This document shows, in pieces, positions 33,358-41,760 of a DNA stretch of 64,000 nucleotides. The position numbers and the translations under genes were made by a program. Source of the DNA: UBA1926 sp002337215 (GTDB lineage: Bacteria; Planctomycetota; Phycisphaerae; Phycisphaerales; UBA1924); the NCBI GenBank assembly GCA_963973795.1, contig CAXBAF010000001.1:186001-250000 (forward strand). Direction: 5' to 3'. Every line of letters starts with the position of its first letter. The stretch's first letter is position 1. The notes beneath the pieces are model-generated. The model searched no databases and had not been told where the DNA came from. It saw nothing but the letters and a program-made list of their open reading frames with translations.

Positions 33358-35577
33358 ATGGCAGACAAGGCCGAACAACCCGCACTCGCCGGCAAAGGGG
33401 CTCTCCCCGCGTGGCTCGTGCGCATCGGCTCTTACCGCACGCTGATGGTCCCGATCGGGTTCGTCTCGCTTCTCGCGGTGATCCTCGTCCCGCTGCCCCC
33501 GGTCGTGCTCGATCTGCTCATCAGCGTCAACATCTCGCTGGCGGTGCTGATCCTGCTGACGACGCTGAACATGACCAAGCCGCTTGAGTTCAGCGTCTTC
33601 CCGTCGCTGTTGCTCGCGACGACACTCCTTCGGCTCGTGCTCAACATCGCCTCCACCCGGCTGATTCTTTCCGCGGACGCCACGTCGCCCTCTGGTGTCA
33701 TGGACGTCGCGGGCAAGGTCATCCAGGCGTTCGGGAGTTTCGTCGCGGGCGGTTCGCTGTTCGTTGGCGTGATCATCTTCCTGATCCTCATGGTCGTGCA
33801 GTTCATGGTGGTAACGAAAGGTGCGGGGCGGATCAGCGAGGTCGCGGCACGGTTCACACTCGACGCGATGCCCGGCAAGCAGATGGCGATCGACTCGGAT
33901 CTCAACGCCGGGCTGATCGACGAGGCCCAGGCGAGGCAACGCCGCGAGGACATCGCCCGAGAGGCGGATTTCTACGGGGCGATGGACGGTGCGAGCAAGT
34001 TCGTCAAAGGCGACGCGGTCGCGGGCATCATCATCACCGGGATCAACGTGCTGGGCGGGTTCGCCGTCGGCATGTTCGAGAAGGGCTGGCCCGCTGGAGA
34101 GACCGCCGAGTCGTTCACCAAGCTCACCATCGGCGACGGGCTGACGAGCCAGATCCCCTCGTTCGTCATCTCGATCGCCAGCGCGCTGATCGTCACCCAA
34201 TCCGGCGCCAAGGAAGATTTCGGCCAGGAACTCACCGGGCAGCTCTCCAGCAAACCCCGGGGGCTCATCATCACCGCCGGCTTCCTCGCCCTGCTCGCGA
34301 TGACTCCCCTGCCGACCGCGCCGCTGCTCGTGACGGCCGCGGGGATCTTCGCCGTCGGGTTCGGACTCGCCAGGGCAGAGAGCCGCAGGGTGATTCCCGA
34401 CGAGATCACAGATATGCCCGACCCTTCGCAGTCCGAGCCGCCTCCGGTCGAGGACCTGCTGAAGGTCGATCTCCTCGAGCTCGAAGTCGGGTATGGGCTC
34501 GTCCCGCTCGTGGACACGACCCGGGGCGGGGACCTGCTCGATCGCATCAGCGCCGTCCGGCGTCAGCTCGCCGTGGAGATGGGCGTGGTCGTGCCGCCTG
34601 TGCGGATCCGCGACAACATGCAGCTCGAGCCCACGTCCTACCGCGTCAAGATCAGGGGCAACGCGGTCGCCCGGGGCCGGACCGAGCCGGGACGGCTGCT
34701 CGCGATGGACTCGGGGATCGCGAGCGGAACATTGCAGGGCGAGAAGACGACCGAGCCCGCGTTCGGGCTCGACGCCTGGTGGATCGACCCCGCCTCGCGC
34801 CAGCGTGCCGAGACGATGAACTACACGGTGGTCGACCCGACGAGCGTGGTCGCGACGCACCTGACCGAGATCGTCAAGACGCACGCCGACGAGCTGCTCA
34901 CCCGCGAGGAGGTCAACAACCTGATCGAGGGCGTCAAGCAGCGCGCGCCCAAGCTCGTCGAGGAGATCATCCCCGCGATCGTCAAGGCCGCGGACCTCCA
35001 GCGTGTGCTGCAGAACCTGCTCCGCGAGCGGGTGCCGGTGCGGGACCTGGACACGATCATCGAGACGCTCGGCGATTGGATGCCCAAGACGAGCGACCTG
35101 GACGTCGCGACCGAGTACGTGCGCAACGCCTTGCGGCGGACGATCTGCATGCAGCACGCCGGGGTGGACGCGCCGGACGGCGGCGCGGGCCGGCCCGTGC
35201 TCGCCTGCGTGACGCTCGATCCCCAGTTCGAGGCGCGGGTGGAGTCCTACATCGACCGGGGGGCCGCGGGGACGAGCGTGAACATGCCCGCGCGGGTGTC
35301 ATCCGTGCTGGCGTCGAAGGTCGTGGAGGGGTTGAATCGCGTGGTGAACGCGGGGCACCCGCCTGTTGTCATCGCGTCGCCCACCGTTCGCGCGGTCGTC
35401 TTCCAGATCGTCTCGCCCCACATGCCGAGTGTCGCCGTGCTGGGGTACAACGAGGTCGTCGATGATGTCGAGGTGCAATCGATGGCGCTCATCACCGACC
35501 CGTTCGCCGAGCAGGCGCGATCGACGCTCGGCGCAGATTCCGCGCCGGAATCGGAAAAAACTGCCGCCGTCGCCTGA
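33358..35577 (+). CDS. flhA: Flagellar export platform protein FlhA
   Basis: 739 residues. Eight membrane helices span about 20-330; the FHIPEP-type signature is present as KGAGRISEVAARFTLDAMPGKQMAIDSDLNAG near residues 155-187. The large cytoplasmic domain (about 360-700) includes LELEVGYGLVPLVD, VRIRDNMQLEPTSYRVKIRGN and LTREEVNNLIEGVKQRAPKLVEEIIP. It ends with a 25-residue tail. FlhA forms the nonameric export platform. Downstream, flhF begins after 123 bp; that gap contains no clear terminator. Confidence 0.97.
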   Translation: MADKAEQPALAGKGALPAWLVRIGSYRTLMVPIGFVSLLAVILVPLPPVVLDLLISVNISLAVLILLTTLNMTKPLEFSVFPSLLLATTLLRLVLNIASTRLILSADATSPSGVMDVAGKVIQAFGSFVAGGSLFVGVIIFLILMVVQFMVVTKGAGRISEVAARFTLDAMPGKQMAIDSDLNAGLIDEAQARQRREDIAREADFYGAMDGASKFVKGDAVAGIIITGINVLGGFAVGMFEKGWPAGETAESFTKLTIGDGLTSQIPSFVISIASALIVTQSGAKEDFGQELTGQLSSKPRGLIITAGFLALLAMTPLPTAPLLVTAAGIFAVGFGLARAESRRVIPDEITDMPDPSQSEPPPVEDLLKVDLLELEVGYGLVPLVDTTRGGDLLDRISAVRRQLAVEMGVVVPPVRIRDNMQLEPTSYRVKIRGNAVARGRTEPGRLLAMDSGIASGTLQGEKTTEPAFGLDAWWIDPASRQRAETMNYTVVDPTSVVATHLTEIVKTHADELLTREEVNNLIEGVKQRAPKLVEEIIPAIVKAADLQRVLQNLLRERVPVRDLDTIIETLGDWMPKTSDLDVATEYVRNALRRTICMQHAGVDAPDGGAGRPVLACVTLDPQFEARVESYIDRGAAGTSVNMPARVSSVLASKVVEGLNRVVNAGHPPVVIASPTVRAVVFQIVSPHMPSVAVLGYNEVVDDVEVQSMALITDPFAEQARSTLGADSAPESEKTAAVA

Positions 35578-35700
35578 GCGGAACCGCCCCGGGGCGGCTT
35601 CTCTTGGTAGACTCTCCCGCGTGGGCAGGATGCCCGTGACTCCACGGCGACCGGGGCGACTTTCCGGCGCCGGCAGAAGGCATGAGCCAGGACGGCCGCG

Positions 35701-37194
35701 ATGGATCTCAAGACCTATCGCTCAAATTCGATGGCCGGTGCGTTGGCCGAGGTGAAGAAAGACCTCGGGCCCGACGCTGTCATTCTGCGCACACGAAACT
35801 ACAAAGCGGGCGGCGTGATGGGACTCGGCGGCAATACCGTCGTCGAGATCACCGCGGCCAGCGAGACACCCGCCCCGGCCCAGATGGCGAACGATCAGCA
35901 GTCGGCAAGGCAGTCATCAGCGACACGAACGGCCCAGCCAGGGCGACCGGGTCAGCCGTTCGACGCCAGCGCGATCGAACGCATGCGTGCCGCCGTCGCC
36001 GGCGGGTCGAACGGGTCTTCAGCCGCTCGGCCCGTCTCTCCCGTACCCGTTTCGCCCGCGTCCTCCTCGACCCAACAGGTCTCGCCCGGAGGTCCCCAAG
36101 CCCGCCCACGATCCGGCGACCTGCGGGGTAGCTCGGCTCCGGGTGAGTTCGAGGCCGATGAGTTCATTCAACAAGACCGTCCAAGAACGCCGGTCGCCGC
36201 GACCCGCGTGCAGTTCAAGCCCGACGGTGAGCGTTCGCACGCGGCCCTCGAGGCCGAGCTCGCGTCGATCCGCGAACTCGTCAGCGACGTTCTCCGCACG
36301 ACCCGAAAGACCGCGATCCGCGTCGAGGGTGCCGGCGCGTTCGGCTCGTCGGCATTGACGACCAACGACCCGCTCTACTCGCTGTACGGGACGCTCTGCG
36401 ATAACGAGGTACCGACCGACCTCGCCGACGAGATCGTCGGAGAGGTCCGCGACGGGCTCGACCCCGCCGAATCGCACGAACCGGCGATCGTCCGAGAGTC
36501 TGCGCTCCGCGCGATCGCGGCGAGGATCCCCATCGCGAGCAACACGCTCGGCGAACACAAAGGCGACGAGAACGGCCAACTGCCGCTCTCGGCCCATGGC
36601 CCCGCCGTCCAGGCGTTGATCGGGCCGACCGGCGTCGGGAAGACGACCACGATCGCCAAGCTCGCGGCGTCCTACAAGCTCAGGCACGGCAAGCGTGTCG
36701 GGCTCATCACCGCCGACACGTACCGCATCGCCGCGGTGGATCAGCTCAGGACCTACGCCGGGATCATCGGAATCCCGCTCGAGATCGCGCTTGCGCCGAC
36801 GGATCTCAAGCCCGCGCTCTCAAAGTTCGCCGACTGCGACATCGTCCTCGTCGACACCCCGGGCCGGAGCCCACGCGACAGCGCACGCCTCGATGAATTG
36901 TCGGCGGTGCTCGAAGCGTTGGGCAACGCCCGGAAGCACCTCGTGCTCTCGGCCGGTGCGAGCGGCTCAGTGCTCAAGTCCGCCGCACGCTGCTTCGGGG
37001 CGATGGACCCCGACGCGCTGATCGTGTCCAAGGCCGACGAGGCCGGGGCGCTCGGCGTCCTGCTCGAGATCACACGAACGACCGACCTCCCGCTGAGCTA
37101 CCTCACGACCGGCCAGGAAGTCCCCGACGACATCGAGCCCGCCCGGGCCGACCGCCTCGCGCGGGCCGTCCTCGAGGGAGGGCTGCCGGGGTGA
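35701..37194 (+). CDS. flhF: Flagellar SRP-like GTPase FlhF
   Basis: 497 residues. The N-terminal B domain starts MDLKTYRSNSMAGALAEVKKDLGPDAVILRTRNYKAGG in register, as in FlhF. A variable proline/serine-rich linker (about 60-180) follows. The NG domain has P-loop GPTGVGKTTTIAKLA near 308, then LITADTYRIAAVDQLRTYA, DIVLVDTPGRS and VSKADEAGALG (G4/G5). FlhF recruits flagellar assembly to its cell site and works with FlhG, which overlaps its stop. The G3 motif reads DTPGRS where most have DTAGRS, a mild deviation. Confidence 0.95.
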   Translation: MDLKTYRSNSMAGALAEVKKDLGPDAVILRTRNYKAGGVMGLGGNTVVEITAASETPAPAQMANDQQSARQSSATRTAQPGRPGQPFDASAIERMRAAVAGGSNGSSAARPVSPVPVSPASSSTQQVSPGGPQARPRSGDLRGSSAPGEFEADEFIQQDRPRTPVAATRVQFKPDGERSHAALEAELASIRELVSDVLRTTRKTAIRVEGAGAFGSSALTTNDPLYSLYGTLCDNEVPTDLADEIVGEVRDGLDPAESHEPAIVRESALRAIAARIPIASNTLGEHKGDENGQLPLSAHGPAVQALIGPTGVGKTTTIAKLAASYKLRHGKRVGLITADTYRIAAVDQLRTYAGIIGIPLEIALAPTDLKPALSKFADCDIVLVDTPGRSPRDSARLDELSAVLEALGNARKHLVLSAGASGSVLKSAARCFGAMDPDALIVSKADEAGALGVLLEITRTTDLPLSYLTTGQEVPDDIEPARADRLARAVLEGGLPG

Positions 37195-38243
37195 GCGGCG
37201 CGGCGGAGGTCGATGCGTATCCCGAGATCGCCCGCGCGATCGCCGAGGGGTTCGGGCAAGACCGCGAGCCTGATGACCGCTGCGCAACCGAGACCGTCGG
37301 TCCCGATGACCAGGCCTCGAGACTGAGAACGCTCGTCGCCGAGGCGGCGTCGCCCTCCATGCCCGCGGTTCCCGCGTCGGTCGAGCGACCGTTGCAGACC
37401 ACCGGTGCGCGACTCGCGAATCCTGTTCCGATGCCGGCTCCCGATGCGGCCCCGGCACCCGTCGTCGCCATCGCCTCGGGTAAAGGCGGCGTCGGCAAGT
37501 CCACGATCGCGCTCAACATCGCCACAGCGTCGCGCCGGGCGTGCACGCTCGTCGATCTCGATCTGGGCACCGCGAATCTCGATGTCATGTGCGGCCTGTC
37601 TCCCTCGGCCCGCATGGACACGGAACTCTTCGACATCGAGAGACCCGACCTTCGGAGAATCATCGTCCGCACTCCCCACGGATTCGGGCTCATCCCCGGA
37701 GCCGCAGGCATCGCAACCGCGGCGAATCTCGGGCCGCTCCAGCGACGGAGGCTGCTGTCGGCCGTCCAGGCGCTGGGTACAGCGGGTGAAACCGTGATCG
37801 CGGATCTCGGCGCGGGCATCGGGCCCTCGGTCGTCGAGACCGTCGCGGCCGCGGATCTCGGGATCATCGTCACAACCCCGGATCCCGCGGCGATCGCCGA
37901 CGCGTACGCGATCATCAAGTGCGTCGTGCAGCAGCGGGGTGATACGCGTCCGCTGCGGCTGGGGCTGGTCGTCACGATGGTGTCAGGTCGGGCCGAGGCC
38001 CGGGCCGCGCATTCGCGGATCGATCGGGTCTGCCGGAGGTTTCTCGGTGGGACCGTCCCGATGCTCGGCATGGTCCGCCGGGATGCGCGGGTCGTTCAGG
38101 CGGCCCGGAGGCGAGAACCGATTCTCGCGGGGCGGTCGTTCGGGCCCGCCGCACGGGATCTGCGCAGCCTCGCCGCGCTGATCGAGGCGCTCGCGCCGGT
38201 TCGCGGCCGTGCGGACTCACCGTCCGCCCATGCAAACCCCTGA
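37191..38243 (+). CDS. flhG: Flagellar number regulator FlhG (MinD-like ATPase)
   Basis: 350 residues with a GTG start overlapping flhF. About 90 low-complexity residues precede the ParA/MinD domain. It has the deviant Walker A ASGKGGVGKST near 96-106, switch I LVDLDLGTANLDVMCGL, and VIADLGAGIGPSVVE for Walker B. VVTTPDPAAIADAYAIIK (read here as IIVTTPDP) is the usual MinD/FlhG segment. FlhG restrains flagellar number by stimulating FlhF GTPase and, in some bacteria, by acting on the sigma-54 regulator. The C-terminus lacks an obvious amphipathic MinD targeting helix. Confidence 0.94.
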   Translation: MSGAAEVDAYPEIARAIAEGFGQDREPDDRCATETVGPDDQASRLRTLVAEAASPSMPAVPASVERPLQTTGARLANPVPMPAPDAAPAPVVAIASGKGGVGKSTIALNIATASRRACTLVDLDLGTANLDVMCGLSPSARMDTELFDIERPDLRRIIVRTPHGFGLIPGAAGIATAANLGPLQRRRLLSAVQALGTAGETVIADLGAGIGPSVVETVAAADLGIIVTTPDPAAIADAYAIIKCVVQQRGDTRPLRLGLVVTMVSGRAEARAAHSRIDRVCRRFLGGTVPMLGMVRRDARVVQAARRREPILAGRSFGPAARDLRSLAALIEALAPVRGRADSPSAHANP

Positions 38244-38376
38244 CCCGCCGGTCTCCGCGGCATCAATACCAACAAATCGAGGCATGATCGACCGGTTCTG
38301 CTTCAGACTCGGTCGCGCAGATCCGAAATCGATTGTGTGACGGTGCGCCTCGTTGCCGTCATGGAGGAAGAACCGG

Positions 38377-38652
38377 GTGGAATCACCGAGCAAGATCTAC
38401 GCAGCGGTTCTCGGGCTCACGGCCTTCGCCGTGGCGATCGCGACGGGGCTCGCTGTCGGAGCCGACGCCTCGGCCACGCTCCGCCGCGCGATCGTCTCGA
38501 TGGTGGTCTGTTATCCGGTCGGCGCCCTGCTCGGTCTCATCGCGGGGCACGCCGTTCGTGAGTATCTGAAAAACTATCGCGCCGAACATCTCCCGCCCAG
38601 CATGGAAGATGCGGTGGCGATGTACGCCTCGGAAGAAGAAGTAGAGCGATGA
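38377..38652 (+). CDS. Small two-helix membrane protein between flhG and fliA
   Basis: 91 residues. The GTG at 38377 is preferred because GGAGG (38363-38367) lies nine bases before it; a TTG at 38353 would lack a ribosome site. Two membrane helices are clear: IYAAVLGLTAFAVAIATGLAVG and RAIVSMVVCYPVGALLGLIAGHAV. A charged tail ending SMEDAVAMYASEEEVER follows. I do not recognise the family. It occupies the slot where Bacillus-type operons have che genes, so a flagellar accessory role is possible. Confidence 0.7.
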   Translation: MESPSKIYAAVLGLTAFAVAIATGLAVGADASATLRRAIVSMVVCYPVGALLGLIAGHAVREYLKNYRAEHLPPSMEDAVAMYASEEEVER

Positions 38653-38743
38653 TGCGTCGGGTTTGTGAAAGACCCGGCGTTGGTCCGTGTTTGAATTTGT
38701 GTTGTTCGGTCTCGGCATTCGCCGGGACAACCGTCCGAAAATG

Positions 38744-38838
38744 TGTATACTGCTGTCCATCTGGGCAAGGATCGCCCAGTCCGCACCCCGCACTTTCCGT
38801 CGCTCGACGGGCCGCGCAACCAGCACCGGCGGGGTGCA
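38744..38838 (+). promoter_or_regulatory. Possible fliA promoter and structured leader
   Basis: TGTATACT (38744-38751) is a good extended -10 element; no convincing -35 is visible. The roughly 110-base leader after it contains a hairpin CTGGGC-AAGGATC-GCCCAG (38760-38778). It also has the long-range inverted repeat GCACCCCGC / GCGGGGTGC (about 38783-38791 and 38830-38838), which ends shortly before the AAGGAG of fliA. This suggests separate and possibly translational control of fliA. Confidence 0.4.
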
Positions 38839-38864
38839 CAAGTAGATGGTTCAAGGAGCGGACC

Positions 38865-39716
38865 ATGGCCATGACACGCGCATCTATGCGTTATTCGTCG
38901 CGTTCCAGCGCGCGCCACGCAGAAGCAACCAACCAGCCGACGCCGTACGACGACATCCCTATGGAGGATGTCTGGCGCGAGTACAAGGCGACCCACGCCG
39001 AGGCGATCAGGAACTTTCTCGTTGAGAAGTTCCTCCACCTCGTGCGGTACAACGCCGAGCGTATTTACGCGCGTCTCCCCGACGAGGTCGATATCGAAGA
39101 CCTCATGTCGGTCGGCCTCTTCGGGCTGATGGACGCGATCGAGAAGTACGACCTCACCCGCGAAGTGAAGTTCGAGACGTTCTGCGCCCCGCGGATCAGC
39201 GGTGCCATCCTCGACGAGCTCCGCTCGATGGACTGGGTGCCCCGGCTCGTGCGTCACCGCTCGGGCAAGGTCGAGGGCATGCGGCAGAAGATCGAGATGG
39301 AGATGGGCCGCAAGGCGACCGACGACGAGATCGCCGAACGCCTCAACCTCGCCGACGAGGAGTTCCAGAAGTACCGCCGCGACAGCAAGGCGGTCGGCAT
39401 CACCAGCATCAACCGCAACTGCTTCAGCTCGGACGGCAACCGCGAGCTCCGCGAGATCGACGTCATCAAGGACCAGGGGCAGACCAGCCCCGTCAAGCTC
39501 CTCCAGCGGCGCGATCTCCGGGAACTGATCACCAAGGGCCTCAGCCGGGCCGAGCGTCTGATCGTCGTGCTCTACTACTACGAGTCGATGACGATGAAGG
39601 AGATCGGCGCCACGCTCGATCTCTCAGAGAGCCGGGTGAGCCAGATGCACTCGTCGATCCTCGCCCGCCTCAAGGCGCAGATGCAGCACCGCATGAAGGA
39701 ACTCGAAGAGGCCTGA
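38865..39716 (+). CDS. fliA: Flagellar sigma factor FliA (sigma-28)
   Basis: 283 residues. The ATG at 38865 has AAGGAG seven bases upstream. Region 2 shows VEKFLHLVRYNAERIYARLPDEVDIEDLMSVGLFGLMDAIEKYD, then FETFCAPRISGAILDELRSMDWVPRLVR, both strongly sigma-28. Region 3 has MEMGRKATDDEIAERLNL and region 4 LIVVLYYYESMTMKEIGATLDLSESRVSQMHSSILARLKAQM. FliA directs late flagellar and chemotaxis genes and is normally held by FlgM. No flgM and no FliA target genes are recognised in the window. A strong terminator follows. Confidence 0.96.
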   Translation: MAMTRASMRYSSRSSARHAEATNQPTPYDDIPMEDVWREYKATHAEAIRNFLVEKFLHLVRYNAERIYARLPDEVDIEDLMSVGLFGLMDAIEKYDLTREVKFETFCAPRISGAILDELRSMDWVPRLVRHRSGKVEGMRQKIEMEMGRKATDDEIAERLNLADEEFQKYRRDSKAVGITSINRNCFSSDGNRELREIDVIKDQGQTSPVKLLQRRDLRELITKGLSRAERLIVVLYYYESMTMKEIGATLDLSESRVSQMHSSILARLKAQMQHRMKELEEA

Positions 39717-39757
39717 TCCGGGCCCATCGGTTCCGCACGTGACACGGCCGTGACACG

Positions 39758-39784
39758 AACCCCGGGGAAATCCCGGGGTTTTTT
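39758..39784 (+). terminator. Rho-independent terminator of the flagellar cluster
   Basis: AACCCCGGG pairs with CCCGGGGTT around a short GAAAT loop and is followed by six T. It lies 42 bp after the fliA stop. It also shows that the folK reading frame must begin downstream, since an in-frame GTG at 39750 would put the terminator inside the gene. Confidence 0.9.
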
Positions 39785-39809
39785 CTGCGTGGGTGGTATC
39801 GTGGTGGCA

Positions 39810-40331
39810 ATGCACGATCGAGCGGCGACAACGAAGACCGAGCCCGTCCTTGCCTGCATCGCGCTGGGCTCGAACCTGCCCTCGCCCGCCGGTGATCGGG
39901 CCGACACGATCGCGTCGGCCGTGCGCGCGATCGCGGCACTCCCGCACACGTCACTCAAGGCCGCGAGCGAGCCGATCGAGACCGAGCCGGTCGGCCCGCC
40001 GGGGCAGGGCCCGTACCTCAACGCCGCGGTCTCGGTGATGACGACGCTCGGTCCGAGGGAGTTGCTGGAAGCCCTGCTCAAGATCGAGCGCGCGCACGGC
40101 CGAGAGCGCCGCGAGCGGTGGGGCGCGCGCACGCTCGACTGCGACCTGATCCTGTACGGCGATGCGGTGATCCACGAGCCGGGGCTGACGGTGCCCCACC
40201 CCGAGATGGCGAACCGGCGGTTCGTGCTCGAGCCGCTGGAATCGATCGAGCCCGATTTCATCGTGCCGGGGGATGAGCGGTGCATCCGGGAGATGCTGGA
40301 TCAGATCAGCCGTCGGGAGACACACCAGTGA
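39810..40331 (+). CDS. folK: 6-hydroxymethyl-7,8-dihydropterin pyrophosphokinase FolK
   Basis: 173 residues. FolK transfers pyrophosphate from ATP to the pterin in folate synthesis. It shows CIALGSNLPSP at the start, TEPVGPPGQGPYLNAAVSV, LLEALLKIERAHGRERRERWGARTLDCDLILYGD and VPHPEMANRRFVLEPL, all FolK signatures in order. The D-x-D (TLDCDL) residues bind Mg. I moved the start to the ATG at 39810, which clears the upstream terminator. It overlaps the next gene (GTGA) and so is coupled to it. Confidence 0.95.
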   Translation: MHDRAATTKTEPVLACIALGSNLPSPAGDRADTIASAVRAIAALPHTSLKAASEPIETEPVGPPGQGPYLNAAVSVMTTLGPRELLEALLKIERAHGRERRERWGARTLDCDLILYGDAVIHEPGLTVPHPEMANRRFVLEPLESIEPDFIVPGDERCIREMLDQISRRETHQ

Positions 40332-41725
40332 GAATCGCTCACCTGCTCGCGACGTTCGCGGTCTCCTTCTGTGCGCACGGTGCGATGTCATACGAGCCCG
40401 AACCGCAAGCCGAGCCCGAACACGCGCCGCACCCGCAACTGGAGCCGGTCTTCGAGATGGCTCGCCTCCTACACGAAGAACCTTGGGCGGCCCGCATCGA
40501 GGCAACGGTTTCCGAGTCGATGGCGACCTCGAGTCAGCCGATCGGCACGCCCCGCTCCGACGAGATGTTCGTGTGGTACGACCCCGATGGTCCGGTCTGC
40601 TTGAAACTCGGCATGCTCCGCCTCGAGGTCCGCCCCGGCGAGCTGATCGCGGTGCACGTGCGAAACTGGGAGACGATGTACCGGGCGACGCACGAGGGAT
40701 TTTCCATCGCGGATGTCATCCGCGAGGAACTGCCCCCACTCTGGTGCCCCTGGCTCGCGATCGCGCTGGAGGATGGAGACCCGACGGCGTGGCCCGTGGT
40801 GGGGGACGGTCGAAGATTCGACCCGAGCACGATCAAGCCGCACGGGGGCGGACTGGGATCCGGGCCGTACAGCATGGACGGGTACCGAATGCTCGATGAC
40901 CACGGCGGCGTGACCGCGTCAATGAGCTTTGTCCATACCCGGCAGAGGGCCCCGGGAATGATCGGGACCGGCACCTTCGACGGGAAGCGCATCGACGCGC
41001 CGTCGGTGTGGATGCGTGGGTACGCGTTCTCGGTGCAGCGGGGCAGAACACGGACGACGACCGCTTTCGAGCACGAGTTCGCGCTGCCCGATTCGTGGAC
41101 GCCGATTGAGTTCGAGGGGCGATCGCCCGTGGGCTCTCTCGCTGACTTGGGCCCGGCAACGCCGCAGCTCGTCGCGGGCGATCGGTCCCCGGTCATTAAT
41201 CTGTCCTACCCCGATCCGGAGCGGAACGCGATCCGGAACTGGAAGCCGATGGATCTGTTCATGCACCGCGTCCGCGGGACCGACGATCGACCCAGAGCCG
41301 TCGTCCTCGCGATCACGAGGCCCCGGGGAGACGCCGCGCTGCGCCTCGAGCAGTTCTCGGCGAGCATCGAACACGCCCGGCGGGGGCTCGACCAGGACCA
41401 ACGCCCGATCCCGTTCGCTGCCCACCCGGTCGTCGCGACCGCCGCGACAGAAGACGCGATGGACCAACTCGATGCACTCGGCGACGCGTGGAAATCGGCA
41501 AGGCCGTCGAGCGTCGATCCCGACGAGGGCCGACGCGGCAGCGCGATCCCTCTCATCTCCGTCGGCCCCGCCTCCCTCCTCCTCGACCGCGTCGCGCCCG
41601 GCGCCGACGCCGCGATCGTCGTCGTCGATCGCTCCGGCTGGATCACCGGCGTCATCGGCCCCGAGGTCACCGGCGACGACCTCGTCAACGCGATCACTGA
41701 CGCCGTCCGGTCGGCCGCCCGCTGA
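40328..41725 (+). CDS. Secreted hypothetical protein
   Basis: 465 residues from a GTG that overlaps the folK stop. The N-terminus (RIAHLLATFAVSFCAHGA) is a short signal peptide, so export is expected. I recognise no domain. The middle includes beta-rich stretches (VWYDPDGPVCLKLGMLRLEVRPGELIAVHV) that recall the lipoprotein-carrier-like start of several planctomycete secreted proteins. The C-terminal 130 residues have an alternating helix-strand pattern ending DAAIVVVDRSGWITGVIGPEV, thioredoxin-like in outline only. The function is unknown. Confidence 0.7.
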   Translation: MRIAHLLATFAVSFCAHGAMSYEPEPQAEPEHAPHPQLEPVFEMARLLHEEPWAARIEATVSESMATSSQPIGTPRSDEMFVWYDPDGPVCLKLGMLRLEVRPGELIAVHVRNWETMYRATHEGFSIADVIREELPPLWCPWLAIALEDGDPTAWPVVGDGRRFDPSTIKPHGGGLGSGPYSMDGYRMLDDHGGVTASMSFVHTRQRAPGMIGTGTFDGKRIDAPSVWMRGYAFSVQRGRTRTTTAFEHEFALPDSWTPIEFEGRSPVGSLADLGPATPQLVAGDRSPVINLSYPDPERNAIRNWKPMDLFMHRVRGTDDRPRAVVLAITRPRGDAALRLEQFSASIEHARRGLDQDQRPIPFAAHPVVATAATEDAMDQLDALGDAWKSARPSSVDPDEGRRGSAIPLISVGPASLLLDRVAPGADAAIVVVDRSGWITGVIGPEVTGDDLVNAITDAVRSAAR

Positions 41726-41760
41726 CCCCGCCCACGAGGCACGCCGACATACCATCGCCC

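Noticed and set aside
38752..38840. A c-di-GMP riboswitch ahead of fliA
   Set aside because: Hairpins are present, but the conserved GEMM tetraloop-receptor and GCACAGGGCAAACC-type core are absent.
39750..39809. An extended start for folK at the GTG at 39750
   Set aside because: It would place a strong rho-independent terminator inside the gene; the family sequence starts after the ATG at 39810.
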